Origin: Pseudoxanthomonas sp. z9
GTDB taxonomy: Bacteria; Pseudomonadota; Gammaproteobacteria; Xanthomonadales; Xanthomonadaceae
Length of the DNA: 64,000 nt
Reading direction: 5' to 3'
Assembly (NCBI RefSeq): GCF_006542425.1
Contig: NZ_VFID01000003.1
Span: 124,001 to 188,000 of the forward strand
In this document: positions 1 to 8,457 of the stretch, piece by piece
Position numbering within the stretch: the stretch's first letter is position 1
Layout of the letters: each line of letters opens with the position of its first letter
Made by a program: the position numbers and the translations under genes
Notes under the pieces: generated by a model
Seen by the model: the letters and a program-made list of their open reading frames with translations, nothing else
Databases searched by the model: none
Told to the model about the DNA's origin: nothing

Positions 1-3000
1 GCGCGCTCGCCCAGCGGACGCGAGTAGCCCACCGACAGCGCGCTTTCGCCGTCCTGCCAGCCGGCACCGACCGCGACACGTCCGCGCGGGCTGCGGCTGT
101 TGGCCGCGTTGATGGCCATGTTCAACATCGCCGCGCTCATCGCGCCCTGGCGGTTGATGCGCTCGTCCTGCCGGTTCAGGCGGTGATCGAGTTCGCCGCG
201 CAGGCCGCTGAACTCATCGCTGAGCGCCTTCACCCGGCTGTCGGTGTATGCATTGGCCGAGGTCAGGGTCTTGGTCGCGGTCGCGTCGGTATAGGCATTG
301 GCGCTGGCGACCGTCTCGGCATCCGGCGCCGCGCTCACCGGCGGCGCGGCGGCGGCCGGCGGGGATCCGGCGACAGCATCGGCCCCCACCGGTCCTGGCG
401 GTGACACGGGCGCCGCCGACGCGGTGGACGTGCCACTGTCGCCAGCGACGCTGGCCGCGTCGTCGTTGCCGGGAGATGTCGCCGCGACGGTGCCGCCCTG
501 GGGCTTGCCAGGTTCCTTGCCCGGCGAGTTGCCATTGCCCTGGGCGTTGCCGCTGTTGCCCGGCTTCTGCTCCAGTTGATCCACGCGGGTGTTGAGCCCG
601 TCGATCGCGCCATCCAGCGCGCCCAGCGCATCGCCGACGTTGTAGTAACTCCCGCCCTGGATGCCGTAGACCGGACCGACCAGTCCGTTCGGGCCCATCG
701 ACGCGCCGCCACCCAGCGCCTGCGCCATGCCATCGCCCACCTGGAAAAGCTGGCTCCCGTTGACCGCCTCGCGGCTGCCGGCGGCCAGGCGTCCGTCGGC
801 GACATTGCCGATGACGGTGCCGTCCGTGCCCGCCAGGGTCAGCGAGTCCTTGTCCTCGTCGTCGTACTTCACCGTCGAGGCCAATTCCTCGTCGACCTCG
901 CCCACCGCGGCGTTCAACTGCCCGAGATTGACCGCATCGGTGTCGGCGCTGCCCGCCCTGACGTGCGTGATCTGGCGCTCGCCGCCGGCCACGCCCACCG
1001 AAACGCTGCCGGCACGATCGGCGATCGAGCCCGCGCCCAATGCCACCGCATTCGCGGCGGTGACCCGGGCGCGCGCACCAATTGCGGTGCCGTCCTGGGC
1101 GCTGTCGGCCACCCGCGCGTCGTAGCCCAGCGCGGTGGCGGCCTGCGCGCGTGCTTGCGCATTGGAGCCCACCGCGGTCGCGGTCGCGACGATCGCCTGG
1201 GTATTGGCACCCAGCGCGGTCGCGTTGGTCGCGGTGGCGCGCGCGTTGTTGCCAAGAGCCGACGCGCTGATCTTTGCCGCCTGGCTGCCTGCGCCCACCG
1301 CGGTGGTGCCGTTCGCCGTCGCCGCCGCGCCCTCGCCGGCGGCCAGCGCGCCCTGGCCATTGACCCGGGCATCGTCGCTGCCATCCTGCTTGCCGCTGGA
1401 CTTGAAGTAGTGGCTGGCCTGGCTGCCGGCGTCCGCCACCGCGTCGAGCTGCGCCTTGTTCACCGCATCGGTGGCTTCGGTGCCCGCCGCCACGTTGGTG
1501 ATCTGGCGATCAATGGCCGCATGCACGGTGCCACCGGCGTCGGTCCAGTCGTGCGCCGCGCCGACCGACACGCTGTTGGCGCGATCGGCCAGCGACCCTT
1601 CGCCCAGTGCGACCGCGTTGGCTGCGTCCGGCGTGGTCCATGCGTTGGCGCCGAGCACCGTGGCGCGATCGGCCTGGGCGAAGCTGTTGAAGCCCAGCGA
1701 GGTCGCCGAACCGCCGATGGCCCAGCTTTCCGCGCCAACGGCCGTGGTGTAGTCGCCCACCAGTTCGCTGTCCCAGTACGAGCCGGCATAGGCGCCCGCG
1801 CCCAGCGCGGTGCTGTAGCGGCCAGTGGCGGCCGCGGAACTGAAGGAGCCGTCGGAAAACCCACCCAACGCGGTGCTGAACTGCCCGCTCGCCGCGGCGT
1901 TCTCGCCAACCGCGGTGCCGTTGGTGCCGATGTAGATGGTCTCGCCGGTTTCTTCGTCGACCGCCCAGTAACCGGAGGTCGCGCCCGCACCGATCGCCAC
2001 GCCGCCGCCTCCGGCGGTGGCGCCGGCACCGACCGTGGTCGAATTCCATCCCTCCGCGTAGGCGCCCACGCCCACCGCCGTGGCCTGCCACGCCGACGCG
2101 GTGGCGAATGCGCCCAGCGCGGTGGCGAACGGCGCGTCGGCCAGCGAGTTTCCACCCACCGCGGTGGACAGGAAGCCGTTGTTCTGGGCGCCGGCCCCCA
2201 CCGAGACGCCCATCGCGCCGTTGGAAACCGCACTCGGGCCCACCGCCACCGATCCGCCGCCGTTGGCCTGCGCGCCGTTGCCGGCAGCGAAACTGTCGTC
2301 GCCCTCGGCCAATGCGTTGCTGCCGATCGCCGCGCTGTTGGCACCATTGGCGATCGCGCCATACCCGTTGGCGGTGCTCTGCTCGCCCACCGCGTTGGCA
2401 CCGGTACCGAAAGCCGAGGCTCCCTGGCCAAGCGCCAGGCTGGATCCGCCCACGGCAGTCGCATGATCGCCCACCGCGTTGCTCTGGTAGCCGACCGCGG
2501 TACTTTCCACACCGCCCGCCACGGCGTTGGCACCCACCGCGGCGGCATGCTCGGCGTCGGCGATCGCCGCATCGCTGCCATCACCCGCGCCGTCGGCGGC
2601 GAGGTAGTGATTGGCGTCGCCCACGCTGTCGGCCACCGCATCCAGTTGCGCCTTGTTCACCGCGTCGGTGGCTTCCGTGCCCGCCGCCACGTTGGTGATC
2701 TGGCGATCGATCGCGGCGAAGGTATTGCCGTACTGATCCGTCCACGCCTGCGCCGCGCCGACCGACACGCTGTTGGCGCGATCACCGGTGCTGGAGCCGT
2801 GGCCAAGGGCGACGCTGTTGTCCGCGGTCGCCGAGGTGTACGAACCCACCGCGGTGCTGTTGTCCGCCATCGCCCAGGCGTTGGATCCCAGCGCGGCGGC
2901 GCCGCTGCCGAAACCGTAGCTGTTGTAGCCGACCGACGTGGCTTCCTCGCCGGTGGACCAGCTTTCGCGGCCCAGGGCGACACCGTTGAGGCCGGTCAGG

Positions 3001-4832
3001 GTATTGTTGCCGACCGAGACGCCACCCTCGCCGGTCCTGGCCTGCACACCGACGCCGGTGCCGGCAATGCCGGCGATGGTGCCCTGGCCGACCGCCACCG
3101 ACACGTCGGCCGCCTGCGCACCGGCGCCGAGCGCGGTGGCGAACAGGCCGTTGGCCCAACTGCCCGCACCCAACGCGGTGGCCTTCCAGCCGCTGCCCAC
3201 GGCCCCGGCGCCGAACGCCGAACTCTCGCGGCCGTCGGCCCAGGCGAACATGCCCGCGGCGGTCGCGAACAGGCCGTTGGCTTCCGCCTGGCCTCCCAGC
3301 GCCATCGCGCCCAGGCCCCGCGCCAGTGCCTGGTTGCCTATCGCCACCCCGCTGCCATCCAACGCGCTGGCGGCGTTGCCGATGGCCACCGAGGCGCCGC
3401 CTTCCGCATTGGCGCCATGGCCCTGGGCGACGGCGTCACCGCCGCTGGCGACGCTGCCGTATCCGCTGGCCACGCTGTGGTCGCCAATCGCATTCGCGCC
3501 GGTGCCGAACGCCGAAGCGCCCTGCCCAAGCGCCAGGCTGGATCCGCCGACGGCGGTGCTGTAGTCGCCGGCCGCCTGGCTCTGGTAGCCGTAGGCGCTG
3601 CTCTCGACACCACTGGCCACGCTATGCGCGCCGGTGGCGGTGCTCGACTCGCCCGCGGCCATGCTCTGTGCACCGGTGGCGGTGGCATTGTTGCCCAGCG
3701 CGCTGGCGTGATCGCCGATGGCCTGCGCGCCGATGCCGCTGGCACCGGCAGCATTGCCGATGGCGGTGGCGTTCTGCCCCTCGGCGAACGTGGCCTCGCC
3801 GACATCGGGTTCGCCATCGCCGTCCAGATCCACCCATTCGCTGCCACCGATGGCGATGGTGCCCTCACCGGTCGCGGCGGCATTGTTGCCTACCGCCACC
3901 GCACGCGCACCGTAGGCCAGGCTGTTGCCACCGATGCCGACACTGCCGCCGCCCACCGCGGTGGCGTAGCCGCCGACCGCGACGCCGAAGTCGCCGGCCA
4001 CCGCGCGCGAATTGGCGCCAAGCGCGACGCCCGCCTCGCCATTGGCGCCGGCATTGAAGCCGCCCACCAGGCTGCCGTCACCATAGGCCTGCGCCGCACC
4101 GCCGATGGCGGTCGATCCCATGCCGGCAGCGGTGCTCAGCGCGCCGATCGCGGTGGCCGCCTGCTCGGCCGTGGCTTCGGCGCTCGCGCCCACCGCGGTG
4201 TTGCCGAAACCCGCGGCAAGCGAACTCTGTCCCAGCGCGGTGCTGGCATCGCCGTAGGCGAATGCGCCCTGGCCGAATGCGCTGGCGCCGATACCGTAGG
4301 CGACACTCTGCCCGCCAATCGCGGTCGCGGCATTGCTGGCCGCCCAACTGCTGTCACCCATCGCCATGGTGTAGTCGCCCTCGGCCTTGGCGCCGGATCC
4401 CATCGCGATGGCGCTGTAGCCATTGGCCACCGCTTGCACCGGTCCCTCGATTTCGGGCGTCCACGGCAGATCCTGTGGCCCGGTGACCTTCAGGAAATAG
4501 AGGTCGAGGATCGAGGACGCCGCCACGGCGGCGGGAGCAGCCACCGTGGTCGTGGCCCGATCGCATTGGCGCGCGTCCACGCCCTCTTTCGTGGTGGATG
4601 CCTGCATTGCGCATTCTTCGGCGTCCGCGGCACGCAAGGACGTGTCCGCACCATCCGCGAACGCGGGCGGCGCACCGAGCGCGATGAGCAGGGCGGAGGC
4701 GATCACGCCGATACCCCCGCCGGGGCCGGAACGACGGCGTGAATCACGCTTGCCGCGGGCCGAAGCCAGTTCCGAAGTGACCACCAGCGCCTGCCTGGCA
4801 TGGCTCCATACACGACAGAAAATCTTGTTCAT
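1..4832 (-). CDS. Trimeric autotransporter adhesin (YadA-like), 3' end outside the window
   Basis: Large surface adhesin of the type V secretion family. It begins MNKIFCRVWSHARQALVVTS, a typical extended signal peptide region, followed by a hydrophobic signal segment ending near AFADG. About 650 residues of YadA-head repeats follow (units such as ATAIG, STAVG, ASALG). Two neck motifs, ITNVAAGTEATDAVNKAQLD, lie near residues 712 and 1111, and a third diverged one (ITHVRAGSADTDAV) near residue 1290. After a Pro/Gly/Ala-rich linker come YTD coiled-coil repeats. The last residues (MAINAANSRSPRGRVAVGAG, then ALSVGYSRPLGERA) match the YadA membrane anchor, so only a few C-terminal residues should be missing. 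An EF-hand-like loop sits at residues 335-346. A GGAG ribosome-binding site lies 7 nt before the ATG. Function (adhesion, trimerisation in the outer membrane) is inferred from the family. Confidence 0.95.
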   Translation of the reverse strand, partial: MNKIFCRVWSHARQALVVTSELASARGKRDSRRRSGPGGGIGVIASALLIALGAPPAFADGADTSLRAADAEECAMQASTTKEGVDARQCDRATTTVAAPAAVAASSILDLYFLKVTGPQDLPWTPEIEGPVQAVANGYSAIAMGSGAKAEGDYTMAMGDSSWAASNAATAIGGQSVAYGIGASAFGQGAFAYGDASTALGQSSLAAGFGNTAVGASAEATAEQAATAIGALSTAAGMGSTAIGGAAQAYGDGSLVGGFNAGANGEAGVALGANSRAVAGDFGVAVGGYATAVGGGSVGIGGNSLAYGARAVAVGNNAAATGEGTIAIGGSEWVDLDGDGEPDVGEATFAEGQNATAIGNAAGASGIGAQAIGDHASALGNNATATGAQSMAAGESSTATGAHSVASGVESSAYGYQSQAAGDYSTAVGGSSLALGQGASAFGTGANAIGDHSVASGYGSVASGGDAVAQGHGANAEGGASVAIGNAASALDGSGVAIGNQALARGLGAMALGGQAEANGLFATAAGMFAWADGRESSAFGAGAVGSGWKATALGAGSWANGLFATALGAGAQAADVSVAVGQGTIAGIAGTGVGVQARTGEGGVSVGNNTLTGLNGVALGRESWSTGEEATSVGYNSYGFGSGAAALGSNAWAMADNSTAVGSYTSATADNSVALGHGSSTGDRANSVSVGAAQAWTDQYGNTFAAIDRQITNVAAGTEATDAVNKAQLDAVADSVGDANHYLAADGAGDGSDAAIADAEHAAAVGANAVAGGVESTAVGYQSNAVGDHATAVGGSSLALGQGASAFGTGANAVGEQSTANGYGAIANGANSAAIGSNALAEGDDSFAAGNGAQANGGGSVAVGPSAVSNGAMGVSVGAGAQNNGFLSTAVGGNSLADAPFATALGAFATASAWQATAVGVGAYAEGWNSTTVGAGATAGGGGVAIGAGATSGYWAVDEETGETIYIGTNGTAVGENAAASGQFSTALGGFSDGSFSSAAATGRYSTALGAGAYAGSYWDSELVGDYTTAVGAESWAIGGSATSLGFNSFAQADRATVLGANAWTTPDAANAVALGEGSLADRANSVSVGAAHDWTDAGGTVHAAIDRQITNVAAGTEATDAVNKAQLDAVADAGSQASHYFKSSGKQDGSDDARVNGQGALAAGEGAAATANGTTAVGAGSQAAKISASALGNNARATATNATALGANTQAIVATATAVGSNAQARAQAATALGYDARVADSAQDGTAIGARARVTAANAVALGAGSIADRAGSVSVGVAGGERQITHVRAGSADTDAVNLGQLNAAVGEVDEELASTVKYDDEDKDSLTLAGTDGTVIGNVADGRLAAGSREAVNGSQLFQVGDGMAQALGGGASMGPNGLVGPVYGIQGGSYYNVGDALGALDGAIDGLNTRVDQLEQKPGNSGNAQGNGNSPGKEPGKPQGGTVAATSPGNDDAASVAGDSGTSTASAAPVSPPGPVGADAVAGSPPAAAAPPVSAAPDAETVASANAYTDATATKTLTSANAYTDSRVKALSDEFSGLRGELDHRLNRQDERINRQGAMSAAMLNMAINAANSRSPRGRVAVGAGWQDGESALSVGYSRPLGER

Positions 4833-5124
4833 CTCGATCTCCGCTCCTGCTTCGTCATTTCGATAGGCAAGCCACGCCCGTCGGCCCAGGGCATGCGGAA
4901 AATCCGCCTGCGGCCGTTGCATCGCATTGCCGTGTGGATGGGTGGCGCGCCCTGCCCCGGGCTTTCCACCGGATGGAACTGCGCGTCGTCTGCAACGCCG
5001 CCGGGCTGACCGCGAAACTAAGTTGCGCGCGCCGGCGTTGTCACGCTCGCGTTCTCGCCGAATAATCACCGATATCTCACCGGCGCCAGCGGATGCTGGT
5101 GGCCCCCGCCTCCGGGCCAGTGGC

Positions 5125-6528
5125 ATGCAAAGGAGTCCCGTCCTGTCGACCCCCGCCGTTTTGCCGGACACCCTCTGGGGTTCCCTCGCGCACTGGCTGC
5201 GCAGCGCCCCCGTCGCCGATGCCGTCGACCGGCGCAATGCGCCGGCCATGCAGTTGCTGCTGATGTTCTACGGGACCGCGTTGCCGGCCAACTGGGCCTG
5301 GCACCTTTCGTCGCGGCCGATACCGCCCGGCTGGGCCATCGTCCTGCTGCTGGATTTCGCCACCGCCGCGCTCGCCCTGCTATGCGTGGGACTGATCCGG
5401 CGTGGCCACTTCCGCCCCGCCGTGAGGCTGTTCCTCGGCGCGCTGCTGTTCTCGCTTGCACTGGCTTTCCACAAGCTCGGCGCGCAGGCGCAACTCATCG
5501 ATCAGACCGCGGTGATCCTGTGCCTGGTCATTTCCGGCCTGGTGCTGGGCCGGCGCGCGCTCTGGACGGTGTTCGCGCTGTTGCTGGCGGTGTTCGCATT
5601 CGGCTTCGCCACCGACGCCCAGAACACCGCCAGGGGAGCGCAATGGATCAGCAATGCGCTACGCAACGCGCCTTCGCTGGTGATCAGCTACCTGATCATC
5701 ACCGCGATCCTGGATCGGGCCGTCACCGCGCTGCGCGAAAGCCTGCAGGACGCCAATGCACGCGGCCAGGAACTGCAGAAGGAAATGGCGCGACGCGAGC
5801 GCGCCCAGAACCAGCTCGTCCACGCCCAGAAGATGGAAGCCAGCGGCCGCCTGGCCAGCGGCGTCGCGCATGATTTCAACAACGTCCTGGGCGTGATCCA
5901 GGGGTTCGCCGCGCAACGGCATCGCGCCCTCGAACTCGCCGATCCCGTCGCCCGCAGCGCGAGCCTGGAAGCGGCGCTGGAAGGCGTGGAGGAGGCCGCC
6001 GAGCGCGGGACCGCGGTCACCCGCAAGCTGCTCGCTTTCAGTCGCAACGACCGCCTGCGCATCGAAACGTTCGATGCCCGCGACGCCATTGACGGCATGC
6101 GGCCGATGCTGCGCCAACTGTTTCCCGCTTCGATCCGGCTGGAGCTTGCCGCCGGTGGCGAAGCGTTGCCCGTGCACCTGGATCGCAGCGAGTTCGAGTT
6201 GATGATCCTCAACATCGCCGCCAATGCGCGCGATGCCATGCCCGAGGGCGGGCGTTTCCTGATCGCCACCACCCGCCAGGACGATGTGGTGAGGATCGAT
6301 CTCGGCGACAGCGGCCAGGGCATGTCCGCGCAGGTCCGTGCACGCGTGTTCGAGCCGTTCTTCAGCACCAAGCCGAGTAGCACCGGAACCGGCCTGGGCC
6401 TGTCCATCGTGCATGACCTGGTCAACGCGATCGGCGGCGACATCGAGGTCGACAGCACGCCCGGCCGTGGCACGACCTTCACGATCCGGTTGCCCTGCGC
6501 CGGCACTGGCCAGGAGCGCGCGGGCTGA
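5125..6528 (+). CDS. Membrane sensor histidine kinase
   Basis: About 467 residues. The N-terminal part (residues about 45-180) contains several hydrophobic membrane segments and no recognisable extracellular sensor domain. A short coiled stretch leads into a HisKA domain with the phospho-acceptor in AHDFNN (His near residue 249), as in the hybrid/NtrB-like kinase group. The HATPase_c domain shows an N box (LNIAANARDAMP), a G1 box (DLGDSGQGM) and a G2 box (GTGLGLSIVHDL). There is no receiver domain. The ATG at 5125 is chosen because upstream codons give no protein-like sequence; an AAAGGAG at 5129-5135 lies just inside the frame and could instead serve a later non-ATG start. It converges on the response regulator at 6574-7299, a plausible partner. 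Confidence 0.85.
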   Translation: MQRSPVLSTPAVLPDTLWGSLAHWLRSAPVADAVDRRNAPAMQLLLMFYGTALPANWAWHLSSRPIPPGWAIVLLLDFATAALALLCVGLIRRGHFRPAVRLFLGALLFSLALAFHKLGAQAQLIDQTAVILCLVISGLVLGRRALWTVFALLLAVFAFGFATDAQNTARGAQWISNALRNAPSLVISYLIITAILDRAVTALRESLQDANARGQELQKEMARRERAQNQLVHAQKMEASGRLASGVAHDFNNVLGVIQGFAAQRHRALELADPVARSASLEAALEGVEEAAERGTAVTRKLLAFSRNDRLRIETFDARDAIDGMRPMLRQLFPASIRLELAAGGEALPVHLDRSEFELMILNIAANARDAMPEGGRFLIATTRQDDVVRIDLGDSGQGMSAQVRARVFEPFFSTKPSSTGTGLGLSIVHDLVNAIGGDIEVDSTPGRGTTFTIRLPCAGTGQERAG

Positions 6529-6573
6529 ACCGGCGGGACGTCGCGAGGCACCGCGCCGGGCCGCATCGCGACT

Positions 6574-7299
6574 TCAGTGTGCCGCCAGCACGTAGCCTTC
6601 GCCGTGCACGGCATTGAGCGGCAGCGGTTCGCCGCAGATGTTGGCGACCTTGCGGCGCAACCGGTAGATCAGCGAGTCCAGCCGGTGCGGGTCGAAATCG
6701 TAGACGTTGTCGGTCAGCGCGGCCACCAGTTGATCGCGGGTGACGAGTTGGCCCGGCGCAGCGGTCAGGCGCTCCACCACCCGGCGCTCGGTACGAGTCA
6801 ATGCGACCGTTCCTCCCGCCGGCGACAGCAGGCACCAACCGCCCTCGTCCAGTTGCCACGCGCCGCGTACGGCCGGTGCGGCCATCCGCACCGGCGCAAT
6901 GCCTTGCAGCCGCCTCAGCAGGCTGTACAGGGTGGCAGCCAGCAGTTCCACCTCCACGGGTTTGGCCAGGTACGCATCCGCCCCCTGGCTGAGGCCGCGC
7001 ACGCGATCGAGGGTCTCGGCGCGCCCGGTCAGCATGACGATGCCGATATGCGGAAACGCGTCGCGCAATTCACGCGCGACCGCGAAACCGTCGGCGTCGG
7101 GCAGGCCAACATCCAGCACCGCGATGTCGTAGCGGTGCCTGGCCAGGTGCACGTGCAGCGCCGCCGCCGAATCCATGCCGGTGACCGCGAAGCCGAATCC
7201 GGCCAGTCCCGGCAGCAGTATCCGCTCGCGCAACAGCGCATCGTCTTCCAGCAACGCCACGGAGGGCACTGCGTGTTCCATCGGGGCCGTCATGGCCAT
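6574..7299 (-). CDS. OmpR-family response regulator
   Basis: 241-residue two-component regulator. The receiver domain (about residues 12-130) has the acidic pair in LLEDD, the phospho-acceptor Asp63 in VLDVGLPD and the conserved Lys113 in AYLAKPVE. The C-terminal part is a winged-helix transcriptional regulator domain (LTRTERRVVERL, then RLDSLIYRLRRKV and a C-terminal hairpin). The start at 7299 is preferred over upstream in-frame codons because AGGGGG lies 9 nt before it. It is convergent with the histidine kinase gene, so the two probably form a pair transcribed separately. Targets are unknown; the neighbouring adhesin is a possible one. Confidence 0.85.
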   Translation of the reverse strand: MAMTAPMEHAVPSVALLEDDALLRERILLPGLAGFGFAVTGMDSAAALHVHLARHRYDIAVLDVGLPDADGFAVARELRDAFPHIGIVMLTGRAETLDRVRGLSQGADAYLAKPVEVELLAATLYSLLRRLQGIAPVRMAAPAVRGAWQLDEGGWCLLSPAGGTVALTRTERRVVERLTAAPGQLVTRDQLVAALTDNVYDFDPHRLDSLIYRLRRKVANICGEPLPLNAVHGEGYVLAAH

Positions 7300-7533
7300 C
7301 CTCGATTCCCCCTGTACCGCCATCCCGCATCGACCGTAGCGGAAAGTTCGTTCGCGATGCATGAAGAAAGTGCACGCTTCCACCCATCCGCGCGCGCGCG
7401 ATGGGATTTCAGGACCGAATCTTGACCAAGCACACAATCATTTCGTGAACATCGCGCGATGCGGCGAAACGAAAGCTTGCCAGGCACTCGCTTTCGCGCT
7501 GGCGGGCAGGATGCCGGCCACGCCGTCGCGCGC

Positions 7534-8415
7534 TTACCCCGGATCCACTCCGGTGCGGCTGCGCAGATCGGCCCGATAGCGCCGGCTGCACGGCAACGCG
7601 GTTGCATCCTTGAGATGAATGCGTGCATCGCCGGTATCCAATGGCTCGATGGAAGCCACCTGATCCAGGTTCACGATGTAACTGCGGTGGATGCGGGCAA
7701 AGCGCACCGGATCCAGCTTCGCCTCGATGCCGGCAATCGTGCTGCGCAACGGATAGTCGTGGCCGCGCACGCGCAGGTTGACGTAGTTACCGGCCGCCTG
7801 CGCCCACTCGATGTCGCTGGCCGCGACCAGGAACTCGCGGCCCAGCTTGCGTACCAGGAATCGCTCCGGGCGCTCCACCGGCTCCAGCGGCGGACCCTCG
7901 TCAGGCAGATCGAGCAGGCTGGCCTCGCCCTGCCAGCGGCGCAGCAGGAATCGATAGACCTCGATGGTCGCGACTGCCCAGATGAACGTGCGGACGTCCT
8001 TGAGATACTCGTAGAAGAACTCCCGTGCCCAGGGACCGAAATCGTATTCCGCGCCCTGCCAGCGATAGGCCAGCATCCGCAGCGCGACCATGCCCGCCAC
8101 GTGCAGCAGCGAGTACGCCACGCTGGCCAGCAGATACCAGGGCAACTGCCGCCGCAGGGTATCCCAGTGCAGCGGGAAACGGCGGGTGAACGCGACCACC
8201 GCCGGCACCAGCGCCAGCAGCACGATGCCGCTGGAACTTTCCCAGACCACCGGTTCCCAGTCCGCGATCCGCAAGCCGGCCCGATGGACGTCCATCACCG
8301 TGGTGATGCTGTTGCCGACCACGTTGACCAGGATGCCGATTACCCAGAAGCCGACTTCAAGGCTGCGGCGCCAGGGCTGGAAACGGCGGTAGAGCGTGTC
8401 GGAGGAAGAGGCCAT
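7534..8415 (-). CDS. rpfD: LytTR-domain membrane-bound transcriptional regulator, RpfD-like
   Basis: 293 residues. The N-terminal half holds about four hydrophobic segments (for example VGFWVIGILVNVVGNSITTV and LVPAVVAFT). The C-terminal third is a LytTR DNA-binding domain, with characteristic stretches FLVRKLGREFLVAASDIEWA, GNYVNLRVRG and IHRSYIVNLDQVASI. Regulators with this build lie beside recJ and rpfE in the Xanthomonas rpf region, where the gene is called rpfD. The symbol rests on architecture and position, not on an alignment. It is the last gene of the recJ-rpfE run, 42 nt after recJ. A 234-bp gap follows to the response regulator, in which I see no gene. Confidence 0.75.
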   Translation of the reverse strand: MASSSDTLYRRFQPWRRSLEVGFWVIGILVNVVGNSITTVMDVHRAGLRIADWEPVVWESSSGIVLLALVPAVVAFTRRFPLHWDTLRRQLPWYLLASVAYSLLHVAGMVALRMLAYRWQGAEYDFGPWAREFFYEYLKDVRTFIWAVATIEVYRFLLRRWQGEASLLDLPDEGPPLEPVERPERFLVRKLGREFLVAASDIEWAQAAGNYVNLRVRGHDYPLRSTIAGIEAKLDPVRFARIHRSYIVNLDQVASIEPLDTGDARIHLKDATALPCSRRYRADLRSRTGVDPG

Positions 8416-8457
8416 TGGCGCATTGTAGGTGGGCGCGGCGCTTTCGCGCCCGCCCGG

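Noticed and set aside
576-4742. Very long open plus-strand frame (about 1390 codons)
   Set aside because: It is antisense to the adhesin. The product is an Arg/His/Ala/Gly repeat without domains; the frame is open because of repetitive GC-rich codons on the other strand.
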